The notes under the pieces: generated by a model
What the model saw: only the letters and a program-made list of their open reading frames with translations
Databases searched by the model: none
Told to the model about the DNA's origin: nothing
Translations under genes and position numbers: made by a program
Source of the DNA: Neptuniibacter victor
Lineage (GTDB): Bacteria > Pseudomonadota > Gammaproteobacteria > Pseudomonadales > Balneatricaceae
NCBI GenBank assembly: GCA_027943745.1
Contig: AP025763.1
Coordinates: 806,001 to 870,000 of the forward strand
Length of the DNA stretch: 64,000 nt
Reading direction: 5' to 3'
Part shown: positions 48,376 through 57,069 of the stretch, piece after piece
How the letters are laid out: each line of letters starts with the position of its first letter
How positions within the stretch are numbered: position 1 is the first letter of the stretch

Positions 48376-49734
48376 ATGCAATTTGAATTAGCTAAGTACG
48401 ACGTTAAAGCAGATGATCTGGTGTTTGCTGCGAATGAAACAGACATAGAACAATATGATTTAGGTGTTGATACCTATAACGATCAGACTGCTCCTGCCTT
48501 TTTAAATGGCCTATTATTGGATGCCGTGCGAGAAGGCGCTTCAGACATTCATTTTGAGCCTTATGAGGAAAAGCTGAGAATCCGTATCCGTGTGGATGGT
48601 GTCATGCGTGAGCTGACCAGTATGCCTCGCGGGTTTGGTAATCTTTTATCAATACGCTTAAAGGTTATTTCAGGTTTAGATATCGCCGAACACCGTGGTA
48701 CGCAAAGCGGCCGCTTCCGCATGATGGTAACTGATAAAGTGGGTTTGGACTTTCGTTGTTCAGTGACACCGACACTTTATGGTGAAACCATTGTGTTACG
48801 TATGTTGTATCTACCTGAGGATTTACTCAGTTTAGATCTGTTAGGGATGGAACAAGCACAGATCTCCTTGGCACAAACGGCGTCTAAACGTCAGCAGGGA
48901 ATGATTTTAATCACAGGGCCAACGGGTAGCGGTAAAACCGTTACGTTGTATACCTTGTTAAAACAGCTCAATAGTCAGCAGCGTAATATTTACACAATAG
49001 AAGATCCTATAGAGATTAATCTTCCTGGGGTTAACCAGATCAATATTAGCAATAAGCAGGGGATTACCTTTGCTAACGTTGCACGCACCATTCTTCGTCA
49101 AGACCCCGATGTGATTATGTTAGGCGAGATGCGTGATAAAGAAACCATAGATTCTGCTATTAAAGCGGCGCATACCGGGCATCTGGTTCTTTCTACTTTG
49201 CATGCTACGTCAGCACCTAAAGTGATATCGCGGTTACGCAATATGGGAATTGACCCCTATAACATCGCGTCAACGATTAGCCTAATTGTGAGTCAGCGTT
49301 TGCTGCGTAAACTTGACCCCGTTACAAGGGAGCGCGATGAGGTCGCTAAAGATCGGTTACTTGCTATTGGATTTCGAGAAGATGAGTTGGCAGGCTTACA
49401 GCTCTATCGAGCCAAAGCAGGGGAGAGTAGTCCTACCGGTTATAAGGGGCGCATTGGCGTATTCCAAGTAATGTCTGTCACTAAAGCTCTTGAACGTCTC
49501 ATTATTGAGGGTGCAAATGACAGTGATGTAGAAGCGTACGCTGAGTCAATGGGGGTTGCAGATCTTCGCCGTTCAGCTATAGAGAAGTTAAAAGCCGGCC
49601 TTACTGATATTGATGAAGTGGAACGTGTTCTGGGCTTGGTTGAACAGGAGTGTTTGGGAACGCTTCAGATCCCTCAGATATTACAGCGTTCCAGTGTTAC
49701 CGCAGAGTCTGTAGCTGGGGAGGCAATGTCATGA
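48376..49734 (+). CDS. PilB/GspE-like ATPase, second copy, shortened
   Basis: A 452-residue ATPase that starts directly at the N2/ATPase core: EGASDIHFEPYEEKLRIRIR, Walker A GPTGSGKT (181-188), IEDPIE, DPDVIMLGEMRD and TGHLVLSTLHA. It lacks the N1 domain and the four-cysteine zinc site present in the first copy; the corresponding region reads LRKLDPVTRERDEVAKDR. The helical insert may be replaced functionally. Two assembly-type ATPases in one cluster are unusual; one could drive the filament and the other a pseudopilus. It overlaps the first pseudopilin by ATGA. Confidence 0.88.
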   Translation: MQFELAKYDVKADDLVFAANETDIEQYDLGVDTYNDQTAPAFLNGLLLDAVREGASDIHFEPYEEKLRIRIRVDGVMRELTSMPRGFGNLLSIRLKVISGLDIAEHRGTQSGRFRMMVTDKVGLDFRCSVTPTLYGETIVLRMLYLPEDLLSLDLLGMEQAQISLAQTASKRQQGMILITGPTGSGKTVTLYTLLKQLNSQQRNIYTIEDPIEINLPGVNQINISNKQGITFANVARTILRQDPDVIMLGEMRDKETIDSAIKAAHTGHLVLSTLHATSAPKVISRLRNMGIDPYNIASTISLIVSQRLLRKLDPVTRERDEVAKDRLLAIGFREDELAGLQLYRAKAGESSPTGYKGRIGVFQVMSVTKALERLIIEGANDSDVEAYAESMGVADLRRSAIEKLKAGLTDIDEVERVLGLVEQECLGTLQIPQILQRSSVTAESVAGEAMS

Positions 49735-50405
49735 GTACCAGTTCATTACCAAAACAAAACAATAAGCAAAAAGGTTTTACCCTGATCGAATTGCTGGTGG
49801 TTGTTTCACTGTTGGCGACTATGGCGGGTATTGCAGCGGTAGCAATGGATGGCTATGAGCAACAAGCAGAGGCTCAGCTCGTTGCTGTTGAGATGAAGCG
49901 TATTGCCTCAGCAGTTTATCGATTTAAGGAAGATACAGGGTATTTTCCAAAAGAAGGAGTCTTTCCGGGTAGTACAAATAATCACGATCTATCGTGGTTG
50001 TTTGACTCTCCAGTTAGTGGGGGAGTTGCCGTTCTTCCGTGGAATATAAATACAGGGCGGGGGTGGCATGGCCCATATCTGGAAATGGGATCTCATGAGC
50101 GAATAAGTAAAACTGATTGTGATTTAGGTATTGTTTCTGCTGCAGACACTTTCGTAGGTTTGTCTGATACATTCGAGAGAGAAACTGAAAGCTCCCCAAC
50201 CGAGTGTATGGTGGTTTTATCCGAAGGTGATTTTGTTCCTCGAAAGTTTGCCGGTAAGCCTTATGAATATGTCAAAAATTATACTAATGCTGATATTCCT
50301 GAGTGTACAGGAGGCAAAGACTGTCTTGTCTTGTTGAGTTATGGGAAAGACAGTAGCAGAGGTTCTGGTGATGATATCGTTCATATTCTAAGGGTGAATC
50401 CATAA
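49731..50405 (+). CDS. GspG-like pseudopilin
   Basis: A 224-residue precursor. The leader is 15 residues, with peptidase site KQKG|FTLIELLVVV and Glu at +5. The mature part has GspG-like features: VEMKRIASAVYRFKEDTGYFP, a WHGPYLEM segment, and a C-terminal GKPYEY...LLSYGKDS region similar to the calcium loop of major pseudopilins. ATG 49731 overlaps the preceding stop. Confidence 0.85.
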   Translation: MSTSSLPKQNNKQKGFTLIELLVVVSLLATMAGIAAVAMDGYEQQAEAQLVAVEMKRIASAVYRFKEDTGYFPKEGVFPGSTNNHDLSWLFDSPVSGGVAVLPWNINTGRGWHGPYLEMGSHERISKTDCDLGIVSAADTFVGLSDTFERETESSPTECMVVLSEGDFVPRKFAGKPYEYVKNYTNADIPECTGGKDCLVLLSYGKDSSRGSGDDIVHILRVNP

Positions 50406-51052
50406 TGAAAAATGTTGTAAACAAACAGCATGGTTTTACCTTGCTGGAGTTAGTCGTTGTTGTCGCTGTAATGGGCTTGATTGCTTCATTAGCAACTGAA
50501 TTTGTGGTGCATGAGAGTAATCAGGCGCGTTATGATTTAACTAAAGAACGCCGCGATAATATTAGAGAAGCACTTTCTAACTATTATGATGATTGCTCTG
50601 ATTATCCTGATCATTTGGATTGGTTGGTGCTGAAGTCTAAAGTAGATGCGATTAGTAATACTGAATGCGGTAATACTAGTAATGAAAATTGGTCAGGGCC
50701 CTATATTTTGGATGTCGATTTTGAAACTGGTGCACCTGTATACCGTGATGGTTGGGGTAACAATGCTCCTTCACTTTCGGCAGATTTTGGCTGGAAATTC
50801 CAGAGCAGCGCTGCAAGTGTTGCTTTAAGTACTTTTGGGCTTGATGGCTCTGTTGGAACAGTATCTGGCAATACAAGTTCAGAATATAAGTACGAGCTTG
50901 ATGAAGGTGAGGGCTATACGTTATTAACAGCACCTGCATCGGGTTCATACTATCTTATATCGGTGGCTTCAGGTGGAGTGAACGTTTTAAGTTGCCGTGA
51001 AGGTGCTGCCTCTACGGCTGCGTCCACCGTAAGTATGTCTAACTGTATTTAA
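50405..51052 (+). CDS. Second pseudopilin / minor pilin
   Basis: A 215-residue precursor with a 10-residue leader and site KQHG|FTLLELVVVV, Glu at +5. The mature domain contains an N-terminal helix (YDLTKERRDNIREALSNYYDD) and GPYILDVDFETGAPVYRDGWGN, again GspG-like, with four or more Cys that may pair. It is the last gene of the machine on this strand. Its final 66 bases overlap a small gene on the other strand. Confidence 0.83.
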   Translation: MKNVVNKQHGFTLLELVVVVAVMGLIASLATEFVVHESNQARYDLTKERRDNIREALSNYYDDCSDYPDHLDWLVLKSKVDAISNTECGNTSNENWSGPYILDVDFETGAPVYRDGWGNNAPSLSADFGWKFQSSAASVALSTFGLDGSVGTVSGNTSSEYKYELDEGEGYTLLTAPASGSYYLISVASGGVNVLSCREGAASTAASTVSMSNCI

Positions 51053-51229
51053 AGCGCTTTGTTGTTGGTTGCGATAGAGGTGTTGTTTTAATAGAGCATA
51101 ACCAATTGTCGTTATTACAGCTAAAATCAAGACCAAACTGCTCTGAAAGATAAACGCCAGGCTATATGCATAACCCGTGTATAGCTTGGTTAATGAGGTC
51201 AGTGCTTTGAGTGTAGTGAACCCTGTCAT
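50987..51229 (-). CDS. Small membrane protein behind a Fur-box-like site
   Basis: An 80-residue protein with one strong membrane helix (about residues 25-46, LAFIFQSSLVLILAVITTIG) and a basic C-terminus. The start is well supported: AAGGAG lies six bases before the ATG. A Fur-like site is 55-73 bases upstream. The 3' third overlaps the end of the pseudopilin gene convergently, so the C-terminal residues may be constrained by the other gene. No family recognised. It could be an accidental frame, but the ribosome site argues otherwise. Confidence 0.5.
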   Translation of the reverse strand: MTGFTTLKALTSLTKLYTGYAYSLAFIFQSSLVLILAVITTIGYALLKQHLYRNQQQSALNTVRHTYGGRSRRGSTFTAT

Positions 51230-51283
51230 ATACCGCTCCTTTTAGGCATGCATTGCAGTATAGACAGTAAAAAACCATAAAGA

Positions 51284-51302
51284 AGAAGCGATTATCATTT
51301 GT
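51284..51302. promoter_or_regulatory. Fur-box-like site between the filament locus and the DUF1111 operon
   Basis: Read on the minus strand, AAATGATAATCG is the core; the best 19-base alignment matches 11 positions of the Fur consensus (by eye), weaker than the other three sites. On the minus strand GATAAT could serve as a -10 for the 80-residue gene. Confidence 0.42.
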
Positions 51303-51593
51303 AAATAAGATAAAATTTTATTAAAATTCACGCCTTTATTTATGAGCTACATTATCTGTCAATATCCGTATATCGCTTTTTAACTTTGACAGTGTTTTAA
51401 GCTCGAACAGTAAGAATGGTTTCTGGCCCAGCATCAAAGGGTGGTGTGGTGTTAGTGACTTTCCTACTTCCTGAGATTGTATTGCTTATCAGCGCCCGGG
51501 GATGGCGTGGTTGGTCGTGCTTCTCATTAAGCAGATCTGATTAAAACAGATCGTTGGAAAAGAACTAATACACATTATAATTTGGAGCCATGC
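51303..51593 (+). other. Intergenic region before the DUF1111-moxR-FTR1 group
   Basis: About 290 bases without a gene. TTGACA occurs at 51386-51391, but no good -10 stands at proper spacing. GGAG at 51583-51586 serves the DUF1111 start. Nothing else was recognised. Confidence 0.5.
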
Positions 51594-53105
51594 ATGACTT
51601 CCTCTGTTGTTTCAGGTACGTCTGAAAAAACACCTAAATCTTCCCGTATAACCCTCAAACTTGGTTTGGGCGCTCTGGCTATTAGTCTGGGTGTTCTCGG
51701 TTACACCTACTACGAATCTAAAATCAAACCGCTGTCTGGTTATGGTGATGATTGGGGTGCGTTGGATTACCTGAAAGATAAAGATCCCAAGGCACTCTCT
51801 GGTGGCGATCTGACCCATTTTTTCTTTGGTGATATCTCGTTTATCACTGAAGCACAAAATCTGCCCTGGCAATTACAAGCGACCTTTGATGACGGTGACG
51901 GCGTTTTTGAACGCCCTTTCTCTCCCGCTGTAGCCAGTGGTTATCGTGCTGATGCGGATGGGGTTGGTCCTCTTTTTAACTCAACTGCATGTGAAGGTTG
52001 TCATGTTGAAGATGGTCGTGCCGCCCCACCAGTAGAATTTGGTAAACCTGCCGATGGTTTGCTTTTCCGGGTATCAATTCCGGGAGCCGATGAACATGGT
52101 GGCCCCAAACCTCATCCCGTTTATGGTGGACAGCTCGCGGATAACGCCATCCCTGGGCATAAACCTGAAGTGAAAATCGACATTGCATACCAAGAAATTA
52201 TTGGACAGTACGCTGACGGTATGGAGTATCGCTTACAGAAACCTGTGTACAGTTTTCCTGAGCAGAATTACGGACCGCTTGGTGATGATGCCATGATATC
52301 ACCACGTATTGCGCCATTTATGATCGGTATGGGTCTTATTGATGCCATTACCGAACAAGACATGCTCACATACGCTGACCCTGATGACAAAGACGGTGAC
52401 GGCATTTCTGGTAAGGCCAACAATGTGTGGAGCGTTGAGTTCAATAAGTACATGCTCGGCAAATATGGCTGGAAGGCTGAAACCCCGACATTGAATCATC
52501 AAGGAATGGATGCTGCTGTGAATGATATGGGGGTCACGAACCCTCTGTTTCCGGTAGAGAATTGCACAGTTGCTCAGGGGGATTGTAAACAAGCCCTTTC
52601 TGGTACGACGGATGCTCCGGTTGAAATGACTGAGAAACAGATGAATGCGGTTACTACTTATCTGGAATTTCTCGGTGTACCGGGCCGTGATTATCTGGAT
52701 AACCCTGATGTGATTCGCGGTGAAAAACTGTTCAAAGATAGCGGTTGTGAATCTTGTCACCGTGAGACCTTTGTCACCGGCACAGAGCAGCGTCAAAGGC
52801 GACTTCATAATCAGACGATTCACCCTTATTCAGATTTCCTTCTCCATGATATGGGCCCACTGTTAGCGGATAATCGTCCATCCTTTGATGCTGATGGCTA
52901 TGAGTGGCGTACCCCACCGTTATGGGGCATTGGTATGGTTGAAACCGTTAATGGACATACCCGCTTTATGCATGATGGCCGGGCTCGCAATCTTGAAGAA
53001 GCAATTTTATGGCATGGCGGTGAGGCTGAATTATCAAAGCAACGCTTTACTCAACTTGCGCTGTCTGATCGAGAAGCAATCATTAAATTTTTAAAATCCC
53101 TCTAA
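51594..53105 (+). CDS. Di-haem DUF1111 (thiol-oxidoreductase-like) cytochrome
   Basis: A 503-residue protein anchored by an N-terminal membrane helix (about 22-40), otherwise periplasmic. Two c-type haem sites: CEGCH (133-137) and CESCH (385-389). A DPDDKDGDGISGK segment (262-274) looks like a calcium loop. LPWQLQATFDDGDGVFERPFSP and FMHDGRARNLEEAILWHGGEAE are DUF1111 signatures. The family is related to di-haem cytochrome c peroxidases and is often found with imelysin-type proteins in iron-regulated loci, which I recall from general knowledge. ATG 51594 has GGAG upstream; an earlier TTG is rejected. A homologue lies at the right edge of the window. Confidence 0.87.
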   Translation: MTSSVVSGTSEKTPKSSRITLKLGLGALAISLGVLGYTYYESKIKPLSGYGDDWGALDYLKDKDPKALSGGDLTHFFFGDISFITEAQNLPWQLQATFDDGDGVFERPFSPAVASGYRADADGVGPLFNSTACEGCHVEDGRAAPPVEFGKPADGLLFRVSIPGADEHGGPKPHPVYGGQLADNAIPGHKPEVKIDIAYQEIIGQYADGMEYRLQKPVYSFPEQNYGPLGDDAMISPRIAPFMIGMGLIDAITEQDMLTYADPDDKDGDGISGKANNVWSVEFNKYMLGKYGWKAETPTLNHQGMDAAVNDMGVTNPLFPVENCTVAQGDCKQALSGTTDAPVEMTEKQMNAVTTYLEFLGVPGRDYLDNPDVIRGEKLFKDSGCESCHRETFVTGTEQRQRRLHNQTIHPYSDFLLHDMGPLLADNRPSFDADGYEWRTPPLWGIGMVETVNGHTRFMHDGRARNLEEAILWHGGEAELSKQRFTQLALSDREAIIKFLKSL

Positions 53106-53168
53106 GCCATCTATTGCCGGTTACGCCGGCGGTATTTGCTATAGATATGCAATTAACAGGATAAGCTT

Positions 53169-54119
53169 GTGACATCACTTAAGGTACATCTAGAAACTGA
53201 TGCAGTTCGCGAAGAGATGCAGTCTGTTTATCAGCAATTAAATCAACTGATTTTGGGTAAACATCTGCAGATTAAACTGTCTCTTACCTGCATGTTGGCG
53301 AACGGGCATCTGCTTTTAGAAGATCTTCCCGGTATGGGGAAAACGGTGCTTTCTCACTCTTTGGCCAAGGTACTGGGTTTAGATTACAACCGTGTACAGT
53401 TTACTAATGACTTGTTACCCGCTGATTTATTAGGTGCATCGATCTATCAAGCTCAAAGCCAGTCATTTCATTTTATTGAAGGGCCCATTTTTACGCAGTT
53501 CTTATTGGCGGATGAGATTAATCGCGCAACACCCAAGACTCAGAGCGCCTTGCTAGAAGCGATGGAAGAGCAGCAGGTTAGTTTGGAAGGTGAAACCCGT
53601 AAACTGCCAACGCCGTTTTTTGTCATAGCGACTCAAAACCCAGCAGAGCAGATTGGGACCGCGCCGCTTCCTGAATCACAATTAGACCGGTTTCTTATTC
53701 GTATCGAAATGGGCTATCCGGTCAAAACCGCTGAAATGGAAATTCTGGCAGGGGAGAGCCGTCGGGAACTGTTGGAGAAAATTGACGCGCAAATAAATGC
53801 TGCGCAATTAGAGGCCTATCAAGCACAGGTAAAGAACGTTGAGTGCAGTGATACGGCCTTAACTTATTTATATGAGCTTTTGCAGTACAGCCGTGAGAGC
53901 CATCATTTTGTGAATGGCCTTTCTACGAGGGCTGGTTTGGCATTGTTAAATGCCGCAAAGGCTTGGGCTTGGCTTGATGGTGCCACACATCTGCTACCTG
54001 CTCATATTCAAGCTGTCTTTCCTTATGTTTCAGGACATCGCCTTCAGAAAATTAGCGGTAATAGTGATCCTGTTGAAAACGGAAAGCTTATCCTTGATAA
54101 CGTAGCTGTTCCGCGATGA
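53169..54119 (+). CDS. MoxR-family AAA+ ATPase
   Basis: A 316-residue chaperone-like ATPase. Walker A region EDLPGMGKT (51-59), Walker B LLADEINRATPKTQSALLEAMEE and the sensor region FFVIATQNPAEQIGTAPLPESQLDRF are characteristic. It starts with GTG 53169. It overlaps the DUF58 gene by four bases, forming the common MoxR-DUF58-transglutaminase set whose members assemble or mature envelope protein complexes. Confidence 0.93.
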   Translation: MTSLKVHLETDAVREEMQSVYQQLNQLILGKHLQIKLSLTCMLANGHLLLEDLPGMGKTVLSHSLAKVLGLDYNRVQFTNDLLPADLLGASIYQAQSQSFHFIEGPIFTQFLLADEINRATPKTQSALLEAMEEQQVSLEGETRKLPTPFFVIATQNPAEQIGTAPLPESQLDRFLIRIEMGYPVKTAEMEILAGESRRELLEKIDAQINAAQLEAYQAQVKNVECSDTALTYLYELLQYSRESHHFVNGLSTRAGLALLNAAKAWAWLDGATHLLPAHIQAVFPYVSGHRLQKISGNSDPVENGKLILDNVAVPR

Positions 54120-54982
54120 AAAACTGGCGTATTTTACCAACAGGGCTTGGTATCGGCTTTATGCTGATGATCTTATTGCTTTTTTTGATAGCGATTAACT
54201 TCAGTAATAATCTGATCTTTACTTTGAGTTTCTTTTTAAGCGCGGCTTTTCTACTTTCAGTATGGTTTTGTGTACGCAATCTTAGCCATATAGAGGTGCT
54301 GAATATCCGGGTTAAGCCTGTGCACTGTGGTGAAAAACTGCACTATCAGATCTCTGTAAAGGAGTTGGCAGGTAGCGACCATCTGTATCTTCAGGTGATG
54401 GGAGGCAGTCAGTTCTACCATCTTGATGCAGGCGAAGAACGGATCTGGCAGGTCGATATAGAAACGGATCGTCGAGGGCCTTATAACGCGCGCCCTTTGG
54501 TCATTAGTTGCATTTGGCCGTTGGGTTTGTTTGTTGTGAAACGTTCGATCGGTTCTTTACCTGAAGTACTGGTTTATCCGGCGGCAGAAAGCATACTGGA
54601 CATAAAGGAAGTACAGCTAGGACGCGAAGCGCATAGCCAGTCAGAAGCTGAGGAGTTGGACGGGCTAAGAGAGTATCAAGCTGGCGATAATATCAAACGT
54701 ATTGATTGGCGTGCGATGGCTCGTCGTCAACAGCTACAAGTGAAGCATTTTGATGGAGCGGACGGTGATCCGAGCCTTTGGCTAGAGTGGCAGGCTACGC
54801 AAGGGATGGATTATGAACAACGCATCGGTTGTTTATGTCACTGGGTCTTGGAATGTCAGCAGTCTGGCCGTGAGTTTGGTCTGCGTTTACCTGATATCGA
54901 GATTAAGCCTCAACGTAATGGGCAGCATGCCCAGCTATGCCTTAGCGAATTGGCGGTGATGCCAGAGGAGAGCCGCTTATGA
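54116..54982 (+). CDS. DUF58 domain protein
   Basis: A 288-residue protein with two N-terminal membrane helices (about 10-60 region) and a soluble domain bearing the DUF58 signature DGLREYQAGDNIKRIDWRAMARRQQLQVKHFDG. It probably binds partners of the MoxR ATPase at the membrane. Overlaps both neighbours by four bases, showing tight coupling. Confidence 0.9.
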   Translation: MKNWRILPTGLGIGFMLMILLLFLIAINFSNNLIFTLSFFLSAAFLLSVWFCVRNLSHIEVLNIRVKPVHCGEKLHYQISVKELAGSDHLYLQVMGGSQFYHLDAGEERIWQVDIETDRRGPYNARPLVISCIWPLGLFVVKRSIGSLPEVLVYPAAESILDIKEVQLGREAHSQSEAEELDGLREYQAGDNIKRIDWRAMARRQQLQVKHFDGADGDPSLWLEWQATQGMDYEQRIGCLCHWVLECQQSGREFGLRLPDIEIKPQRNGQHAQLCLSELAVMPEESRL

Positions 54983-57069
54983 ATAGGTTCTTCTCTTCAA
55001 GAGCTCAGGGTATTAGTCTGTTTCTTCTGCTGTTGAGCATTCTTCCGTCCATTGGCTTGCTACCAACGCTGCTATTGCCTGTATTGCTGTTGCTGGTTGT
55101 CTTGCATAACCAGGTACGGAGTCGCAGTGGATTGCGTTGGATTACGCTAGCGATCGTGTTGGTACTTGCAGTTGGGCTTATTCATTATAGTGCTGCTCGT
55201 TGGTTGAGCGCTGAGGCCATCATTACCATTTTAATCAGTGTTCTTCTGCTTAAATGGGTTGAGTCTGATTCCGACAGAGAATACCGAATTGTTACACTAG
55301 CGAGCGTTTTAATCGCTGCGTTGAGTAGTTTGTATCTACCTAGTCTTCCTGCGTTGGCCTATCTCCTGCTGATAGGGTTTTTAACGCTTGCTTGCTTGTT
55401 ACTGATAAATGACAGTGAGAGGAAGCTGAACGTAGCAGGTCTTGCTAAAAAAAGCGTTGCTATTTCGCTAATGGCGCTGCCAATCACTATTGTCTTATTT
55501 ATTACTATGCCAAGAGTGCAGGGGCCATTATGGGATTTAGGGATAGCCATCGGCCTACCTATCGAGTTAGCGATTGATCAGGATGCACGAGATATCGGCC
55601 TTAAAGGCACGTTAAAAGCCGGGCAGGTGAGTCGCTTGAAGAAGAGTGATGCTCCGGTTCTGGTCGCTGAGTTCAGTGGCACTGTCCCCTATAAAAGTCG
55701 AATGTATTGGCGAGGCCCTGTTTTTAGTGATTACGATGGCACGGTTTGGTCTTTACCTCAAAACTGGGATAAGCGTAGTAATCTATTAAAAGGGGCTTAT
55801 CGAGGTCGTGATGCCGTCGATGAGACGTTAACAAGTAAACGCGATCGAGTGCATTACGAAGCACGTGTGTCTCCTCATGCCGGGCATTGGTTGTATTCGC
55901 TTGATATGCCCAGTGGTCAAACTCCCGAAGCACTCATTTCTAAAGATATGCAGTTGTTGGGTATTCGTAAAATTAGCTGGGAGTTTAAATACGATATTTA
56001 CGCTTGGCTTGAATACACGGGAGGTCGTCGTCCTTCAGCTAAAGCATTTAGTGCTTATCTCTCTTTCCCTGAAGGCACTAACCCTCGTTTGAAAGCATTT
56101 GGTGAGGCCTTGCTCATCGATCATGATAACCCTAGGGAAAGGATTGATGCTTTCTATACTCATCTTGCTAGTAGTGATTATAAGATGACGCTGACCTCTG
56201 ATATAGAGGAGGGGATGTATAGCTTGGATCGTTATTTCTTTGATGATAAAGCAGGCACGATTGAGCACTTAGCTTCCAGTACCGCCATGGTATTACGAGC
56301 AGCTGGCATACCTACGCGTTTGATTACGGGTTATCGAGGAGGCAGCTTAATTGCGTTAACAGATTTTGTCATCGTGAAGCAAGAGCACGCGCATGTTTGG
56401 GTAGAGGCTTGGACCGACGATAAAGGTTGGCAGCGGATTGAAGCGAAGGATCTGGTTGTACCTCCAGAAAGAAAAAACCTAAGCACGCAAACCGTTAGTC
56501 AGAAACAGGCGGCTAAACCGGTAATGCCCAAGAGCAGTAATTCTGCGGTTAACGCTGAGTCGCCAAAACCTGTTGAGCAGAAACAACAAGTAAAAGCTGA
56601 ACAAAGTAAATCAACCAATACTTCAGGCTGGGGTTGGTTGAAAAAACTTAGCTCTGGGATGGAAACGTGGGTACTTAATTATAATCCTGATCGACAAGTG
56701 GAACTGTTAAAAAAGTCCGGCTTACGCAAAGTTGATTGGAAAAACCTACTTGGGATCAGTGTCATCGGGTTGCTGAGTTTAGCCTGTGTCTATGCGTTAT
56801 TTCTGCAAGTTCGCCAATCGAAAATTGATCCGGTTTCGCGGGCATTCCAAAGGTTGAATAAACGTTTTGACAAACTACAGCTTGCCTGTGGGGATCACGA
56901 GTGTCCAAGTGAATGGTTGGTCAGGGTAAAAGCGGCGGAACCTGAGCTTTATCCCGTGCTTAGACAAATAATTGAATGTTACTGTGCGATCCGTTTTGAA
57001 GGTCAGGATTCCTCCGAAAATAGAGAGCGCTTTGTTAAAGATGTTAAACGTTTAGTGGCGATGATATGA
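54979..57069 (+). CDS. TgpA-like transglutaminase-fold membrane protein without catalytic cysteine
   Basis: A 696-residue protein: six or so N-terminal membrane helices (1-180, DUF3488 type), an extracytoplasmic transglutaminase-like domain (about 385-495), a Lys/Gln-rich linker (about 505-550), a further membrane helix (about 590-612) and a C-terminal DUF4129-like part. In TgpA relatives the active site reads GxCEHFAS; here it reads GTIEHLAS with Ile428 in place of Cys. The His is kept (HAHVW, His472) but the Asp position has Glu488 (RIEAKD instead of RVDPT). It is therefore probably catalytically inactive and acts as a scaffold. Encoded with moxR and DUF58 genes and overlapping the FTR1 gene by four bases. 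Confidence 0.87.
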   Translation: MNRFFSSRAQGISLFLLLLSILPSIGLLPTLLLPVLLLLVVLHNQVRSRSGLRWITLAIVLVLAVGLIHYSAARWLSAEAIITILISVLLLKWVESDSDREYRIVTLASVLIAALSSLYLPSLPALAYLLLIGFLTLACLLLINDSERKLNVAGLAKKSVAISLMALPITIVLFITMPRVQGPLWDLGIAIGLPIELAIDQDARDIGLKGTLKAGQVSRLKKSDAPVLVAEFSGTVPYKSRMYWRGPVFSDYDGTVWSLPQNWDKRSNLLKGAYRGRDAVDETLTSKRDRVHYEARVSPHAGHWLYSLDMPSGQTPEALISKDMQLLGIRKISWEFKYDIYAWLEYTGGRRPSAKAFSAYLSFPEGTNPRLKAFGEALLIDHDNPRERIDAFYTHLASSDYKMTLTSDIEEGMYSLDRYFFDDKAGTIEHLASSTAMVLRAAGIPTRLITGYRGGSLIALTDFVIVKQEHAHVWVEAWTDDKGWQRIEAKDLVVPPERKNLSTQTVSQKQAAKPVMPKSSNSAVNAESPKPVEQKQQVKAEQSKSTNTSGWGWLKKLSSGMETWVLNYNPDRQVELLKKSGLRKVDWKNLLGISVIGLLSLACVYALFLQVRQSKIDPVSRAFQRLNKRFDKLQLACGDHECPSEWLVRVKAAEPELYPVLRQIIECYCAIRFEGQDSSENRERFVKDVKRLVAMI

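Noticed and set aside
36675-51052. Identification of the locus as MSHA pilus, type II secretion or PilMNOPQ
   Set aside because: A PilT-like ATPase and a PilM-PilN fusion argue against T2SS; no mshM, mshN or mshA-D order is seen; PilMNOPQ lacks two assembly ATPases and GspG-like pseudopilins. It shares parts with all three.
53113-53132. GC-rich hairpin between the DUF1111 and moxR genes
   Set aside because: An 8-bp stem with two G-T pairs and no T tract; the short 63-base gap suggests continued transcription into moxR.
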